A DNA stretch of 64,000 nucleotides from Legionella_C dresdenensis (GTDB lineage: Bacteria > Pseudomonadota > Gammaproteobacteria > Legionellales > Legionellaceae), in assembly GCF_042649825.1 (NCBI RefSeq), contig NZ_JBHSAB010000005.1, forward strand, positions 29,697 to 93,696. The letters are read 5' to 3'. The notes below the pieces were generated by a model. The model did no database searches. It was not told where the DNA came from and saw nothing but the letters and a program-made list of their open reading frames with translations. The translations under genes were made by a program, and so were the position numbers. Each line of letters opens with the position of its first letter. Position 1 is the stretch's first letter. Shown one piece after another: positions 61,440 through 64,000 of the stretch.

Positions 61440-62920
61440 CCGAAGAATATCTGGATGAAAGCGAAGTCTATCAAATCCGTAAACAAAAATTAGCAGACTT
61501 ACGCGAGCAGGGATTTAATTTCCCTAACCAGTTTCGTCGAAAGTATTTGGCTGACAGTTTGACGCAGCAATATGGCGATAGTGATAAAGAATCACTGGCA
61601 AATCAGCATATTCAGGTCGCTGTTGCCGGCCGTATTGTACTGCGCCGCGTAATGGGGAAGGCAAGTTTCTTCCATATTCAGGATGTTTCCGGCCGGATTC
61701 AGGTTTATATCCGGCAAAATGATTTACCCGAATTATATGAGCAGTTTAAACATTGGGATTTAGGCGATATCGTTGGTGTAGAAGGGTATTTATTTAAAAC
61801 TAATACCGGTGAACTTTCTATCCATGCCGAAGGTGTTCAGCTTTTAACAAAATCTTTGCGGCCCATGCCTGACAAATTTCATGGTTTGGCTGATCAGGAA
61901 ATGCGCTACCGTAAACGCTACGTCGATTTGATTGCCAACGAAGAAACTCGAAAAACATTCCTGATGCGTTCGCAATTAATTAAAGCATTCAGGCAATTTA
62001 TGGATAGTCACCAGTTTTTGGAAGTTGAAACGCCAATGATGCATCCGATCCCCGGCGGAGCGGTGGCCAGACCGTTTGTGACTTACCATAATAGTCTGGA
62101 TATGGAAATGTTTTTGCGGATTGCCCCCGAGCTTTATTTAAAACGCCTGGTGGTCGGCGGTTTTGAGCGGGTCTATGAAATTAACCGTAATTTCCGTAAC
62201 GAAGGGTTGTCTACCCGCCATAATCCGGAATTTACCATGGTTGAATTTTATCAAGCCTATGCTGATTACAAGGATTTGATGAATTTTACCGAGGAATTAC
62301 TGCATCACTTATGCGATGTCGTCTTAGGTACCCGCCATATTGAATATCAGGATAAGGTAATTAATTGTGCTGATCCCTTTGCCCGTTTGAGTGTTACCGA
62401 AGCAATCCTGCACTATCTGCCGCAGATAAGCGCGGATCAAATTGAAACTGTTGATGGTTGCCGTGCAATCCTGAAACAGAAAGGTTATGCCTTCAAAACG
62501 ACAGACGGCCTGGGTAAGTTGCAAATGATTCTGTTTGAAGAGGAAGTGGAGCATCTGTTAATCCAGCCTACCTTTATCACCGGTTATCCAACCGAGGTTT
62601 CGCCGCTCGCGCGACGTAGCGACGACAATCCTGATCTGACCGATCGTTTTGAGTTTTTCATTGCCGGCCGCGAAATTGCCAATGGGTTTTCAGAGTTAAA
62701 TGATGCCGAAGATCAGGCAGAACGATTTCATCTTCAGGTGAAAGAAAAAGACGCCGGTGATCTCGAGGCAATGCATTTTGACAGCGATTATATTGAAGCG
62801 CTGGAGTACGGCATGCCGCCGACAGCGGGTGAAGGGATAGGGATAGACCGCCTTGCGATGTTATTCACAAACTCGTCATCAATACGTGATGTCATTTTAT
62901 TCCCGCATTTGCGCAGATAA
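61436..62920 (+). CDS. lysS: Lysyl-tRNA synthetase (class II)
   Basis: 494 residues. N-terminal OB fold (VAVAGRIVLRRVMGKASFFH), motif 1 in FLEVETPMMHPIPGGA, motif 2 YEINRNFRNEGLSTRHNPEF, motif 3 at the C-terminus AGEGIGIDRLAMLFTN. Overlaps prfB by four bases (ATGA), the conserved prfB-lysS operon. Confidence 0.98.
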   Translation: MTEEYLDESEVYQIRKQKLADLREQGFNFPNQFRRKYLADSLTQQYGDSDKESLANQHIQVAVAGRIVLRRVMGKASFFHIQDVSGRIQVYIRQNDLPELYEQFKHWDLGDIVGVEGYLFKTNTGELSIHAEGVQLLTKSLRPMPDKFHGLADQEMRYRKRYVDLIANEETRKTFLMRSQLIKAFRQFMDSHQFLEVETPMMHPIPGGAVARPFVTYHNSLDMEMFLRIAPELYLKRLVVGGFERVYEINRNFRNEGLSTRHNPEFTMVEFYQAYADYKDLMNFTEELLHHLCDVVLGTRHIEYQDKVINCADPFARLSVTEAILHYLPQISADQIETVDGCRAILKQKGYAFKTTDGLGKLQMILFEEEVEHLLIQPTFITGYPTEVSPLARRSDDNPDLTDRFEFFIAGREIANGFSELNDAEDQAERFHLQVKEKDAGDLEAMHFDSDYIEALEYGMPPTAGEGIGIDRLAMLFTNSSSIRDVILFPHLRR

Positions 62921-62927
62921 GGAAACG

Positions 62928-62950
62928 GCAGCCCGATAAACCCGGGCTGC
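62928..62950. terminator. Hairpin after lysS
   Basis: GCAGCCCG ATAAACC CGGGCTGC, a nine-base GC-rich stem starting 8 bases after the lysS stop. A U-run is lacking, so it is a weak or processing-type 3' structure rather than a typical intrinsic terminator. Confidence 0.5.
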
Positions 62951-62980
62951 AAACTATTAGTTAGCCACAAGGAGAAGGCA

Positions 62981-63586
62981 ATGAAGTTATATTACAGTAA
63001 GGGGGCATGTTCGCTGGTTGTACGTATTATCCTTAATGAGCTGAGTTTGAAAGCTGATTATGAGGCGGTTGATCTCAAGGATAAAAAAACAGCCGCAGGG
63101 ATAAATTTTTTAACGGTTAATGCCAAAGGCGCTGTACCAACTTTAGAGCTGGATAATGGCGAAATTCTGACGGAAAACGCAGTCATTATGCAGTATCTTG
63201 CTGACAGCAATAAAGCAACTAATCTTCTGCCTGCTATTGGCGATTTTAATCGTTATCGCGTGCTTGAGTGGGTCAACTATATCACGACTGAATTACACAA
63301 AGGATTTTCGCCTTTATTTAATCCAAATCTTGATCAGGAAATTAAAAAAACAATTTTTATTCCTCAGTTGCAGAAAAAATTCAGTTACGTTAATGATTGT
63401 TTACAACGTAGTACTTATTTAATGGGCGATAATTTTACCCTGCCTGATGCCTATTTATTTGTTATGTTAAGATGGGCGCATGCTTTAGGGCTTGATTTGA
63501 AAGCATGTAATCATTTAACAGACTATTACAATGGACTAAGAAAACGCGCTTCTGTCGAGCAGTCATTGCAGCAGGAAAAAGAGTAA
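62981..63586 (+). CDS. Glutathione S-transferase, beta class (GstA-like)
   Basis: 201 residues. N-terminal thioredoxin-like domain starts MKLYYSKGACSLVVRI, where the Cys of GACS is the beta-class catalytic residue as in E. coli GstA; NAKGAVPTLELDNGEILTENAVIMQYLAD covers the cis-Pro and Glu-Asn GSH-binding motif. C-terminal helical domain has YLMGDNFTLPDAYLFVMLRW with the conserved N-capping Asp. Shine-Dalgarno AAGGAGAAGG precedes ATG. Monocistronic. Confidence 0.93.
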   Translation: MKLYYSKGACSLVVRIILNELSLKADYEAVDLKDKKTAAGINFLTVNAKGAVPTLELDNGEILTENAVIMQYLADSNKATNLLPAIGDFNRYRVLEWVNYITTELHKGFSPLFNPNLDQEIKKTIFIPQLQKKFSYVNDCLQRSTYLMGDNFTLPDAYLFVMLRWAHALGLDLKACNHLTDYYNGLRKRASVEQSLQQEKE

Positions 63587-63613
63587 CTCAGGCTGGATTG
63601 TTTCGAATCTGGA

Positions 63614-63645
63614 TTTTGTCATTCCCGCAGGCGGGAATGACAAAA
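63614..63645. repeat. REP family D palindrome
   Basis: TTTTGTCATTCCCGCAGGCG + GGAATGACAAAA: palindrome with AT flanks between the convergent GST gene and the small gene that ends at 63656. Confidence 0.7.
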
Positions 63646-63655
63646 ACTAGCACTT

Positions 63656-63817
63656 TTATTTTGCAATCCCTTTTGCTGCGAAAAAAGCCACTAAACCAAA
63701 AAACATTGTTTGTAAGGGGTGTTTTTGTATGTAATCAAGCCAATCACCTCCGGATTTTTTTATTTCATCGACACCTTTTTCCATCATTTCAGAGGTTTCA
63801 TTTTTTAAATTATTCAT
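63656..63817 (-). CDS. Small membrane-anchored protein, ElaB/YqjD (DUF883)-like
   Basis: 53 codons on the minus strand, ATG at 63815-63817 behind GAGGAAAATAATT. The product begins MNNLKNETSEMMEKGVDEIK, then GGDWLDYIQKHPLQ, and ends with one hydrophobic helix MFFGLVAFFAAKGIAK. This layout, a charged amphipathic N-terminus and a C-terminal tail anchor preceded by (V/Q)xxHPLxT, is that of short ElaB/YqjD-type inner-membrane proteins, which in E. coli bind ribosomes in stationary phase. Assignment is by motif and size. Confidence 0.65.
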   Translation of the reverse strand: MNNLKNETSEMMEKGVDEIKKSGGDWLDYIQKHPLQTMFFGLVAFFAAKGIAK

Positions 63818-63926
63818 AATTATTTTCCTCAAAAAAATTAGTTAATAATTATTTAATTTACATAAATAGATTAAACATTTTTTCAACAAAATTTCAATTC
63901 TTTTTTTATTTTTTATTTAAATTAAT

Positions 63927-63950
63927 GTGTGTTGGGCTGTAAAGCCCAAT
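63927..63950. repeat. Palindrome family B, copy 6
   Basis: TGTGTTGGGCTGTAAAGCCC + AATG, upstream of the minus-strand small gene. The rest of 63818-64000 is AT-rich without a recognised gene. Confidence 0.65.
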
Positions 63951-64000
63951 GGCGCTGCCTTAAGCTGTACAAAAATTGCGATATAGAAAAAAAGAGCTAA

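Noticed and set aside
63598..63819. 73-codon plus-strand frame after the GST gene
   Set aside because: Lacks a ribosome-binding site, begins in a REP palindrome and overlaps the better-supported minus-strand small gene.

Overview
The window looks like chromosome of a gammaproteobacterium of the order Legionellales (Legionella, Aquicella or a relative). No rRNA or taxonomic marker was compared, so this is inferred from gene content. It combines ordinary gammaproteobacterial core genes (aroK-aroB-damX, ribF-ileS-lspA, era-recO-pdxJ, trpFBA, bamD, prfB-lysS), a 2-oxoacid:ferredoxin oxidoreductase pair, a type II secretin with an N-terminal SPOR domain, type IV pilus genes (pilE-like, pilS, pilR) and several proteins with eukaryote-like modules (F-box, RCC1, IQ motif, armadillo repeats). 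The latter resemble the Dot/Icm effectors of amoeba- or macrophage-associated bacteria. No secretion-system gene for such effectors lies in the window.

Layout. 1-2.9 kb: shikimate genes and a DamX-like AAA/SPOR protein. 3.1-8.4 kb: universal stress protein, ribF-ileS-lspA and a convergent, probably inactive KDPG-aldolase-like gene. 8.6-10.4 kb: a coiled-coil unknown and a pilin on the minus strand. 10.7-15.9 kb: era, recO, pdxJ, korA, korB. 16-20.9 kb: a BI-1 family membrane protein, a Nit-type amidase, tldD and an acyl-CoA synthetase. 21-24.4 kb: accessory island 1 (F-box/RCC1 protein, small uncertain ORF, large unknown protein). 24.8-31.3 kb: truA, trpF, trpB, trpA, glnS and cysS, closely packed. 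31.5-35.9 kb: an unknown protein convergent with gspD-gspE. 36.1-41.3 kb: tRNA-Met followed by accessory island 2 (IQ/phosphoribosyltransferase-like protein, a 55-residue protein behind a consensus-like promoter, and two paralogous armadillo-repeat proteins). 41.4-45.7 kb: pilS-pilR and a BepA-like protease. 46-51.6 kb: ribD, a 42-codon ORF where riboflavin synthase often sits, ribBA, ribH, pyrG, kdsA. 51.6-53.5 kb: an FAD monooxygenase, a 473-bp element with long terminal inverted repeats carrying a broken DUF559 gene, and tRNA-Ser. 53.7-64 kb: bamD, an exported unknown, rdgC, an outer-membrane protein, an RlmI-like methyltransferase, an isochorismatase-like hydrolase, an SDR, prfB with its programmed frameshift, lysS, a beta-class GST and a 53-residue membrane protein.

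Intergenic DNA carries at least four families of short palindromic repeats: (A) a roughly 147-bp inverted-repeat element built on GGTTGGGTCGTT, two full copies plus two half-site relics; (B) a 24-26 bp palindrome of the GTGTTGGGCTGTAAAGCCCAACAC type, six copies, mostly just after stop codons; (C) CCCTCTCCCG...CGGGAGAGGG REPs; (D) ATTCCCGC...GCGGGAAT REPs. Islands 1 and 2 look more AT-rich than the housekeeping blocks. They have no transposase or integrase, so the only signs of mobility are composition, eukaryote-like domains, the adjoining tRNA gene and repeats.

The most interesting undescribed material is island 2, the large protein at 22.8 kb, the DUF559 inverted-repeat element, the KDPG-aldolase-like protein lacking the Schiff-base lysine, and the small ORF inside the riboflavin operon.
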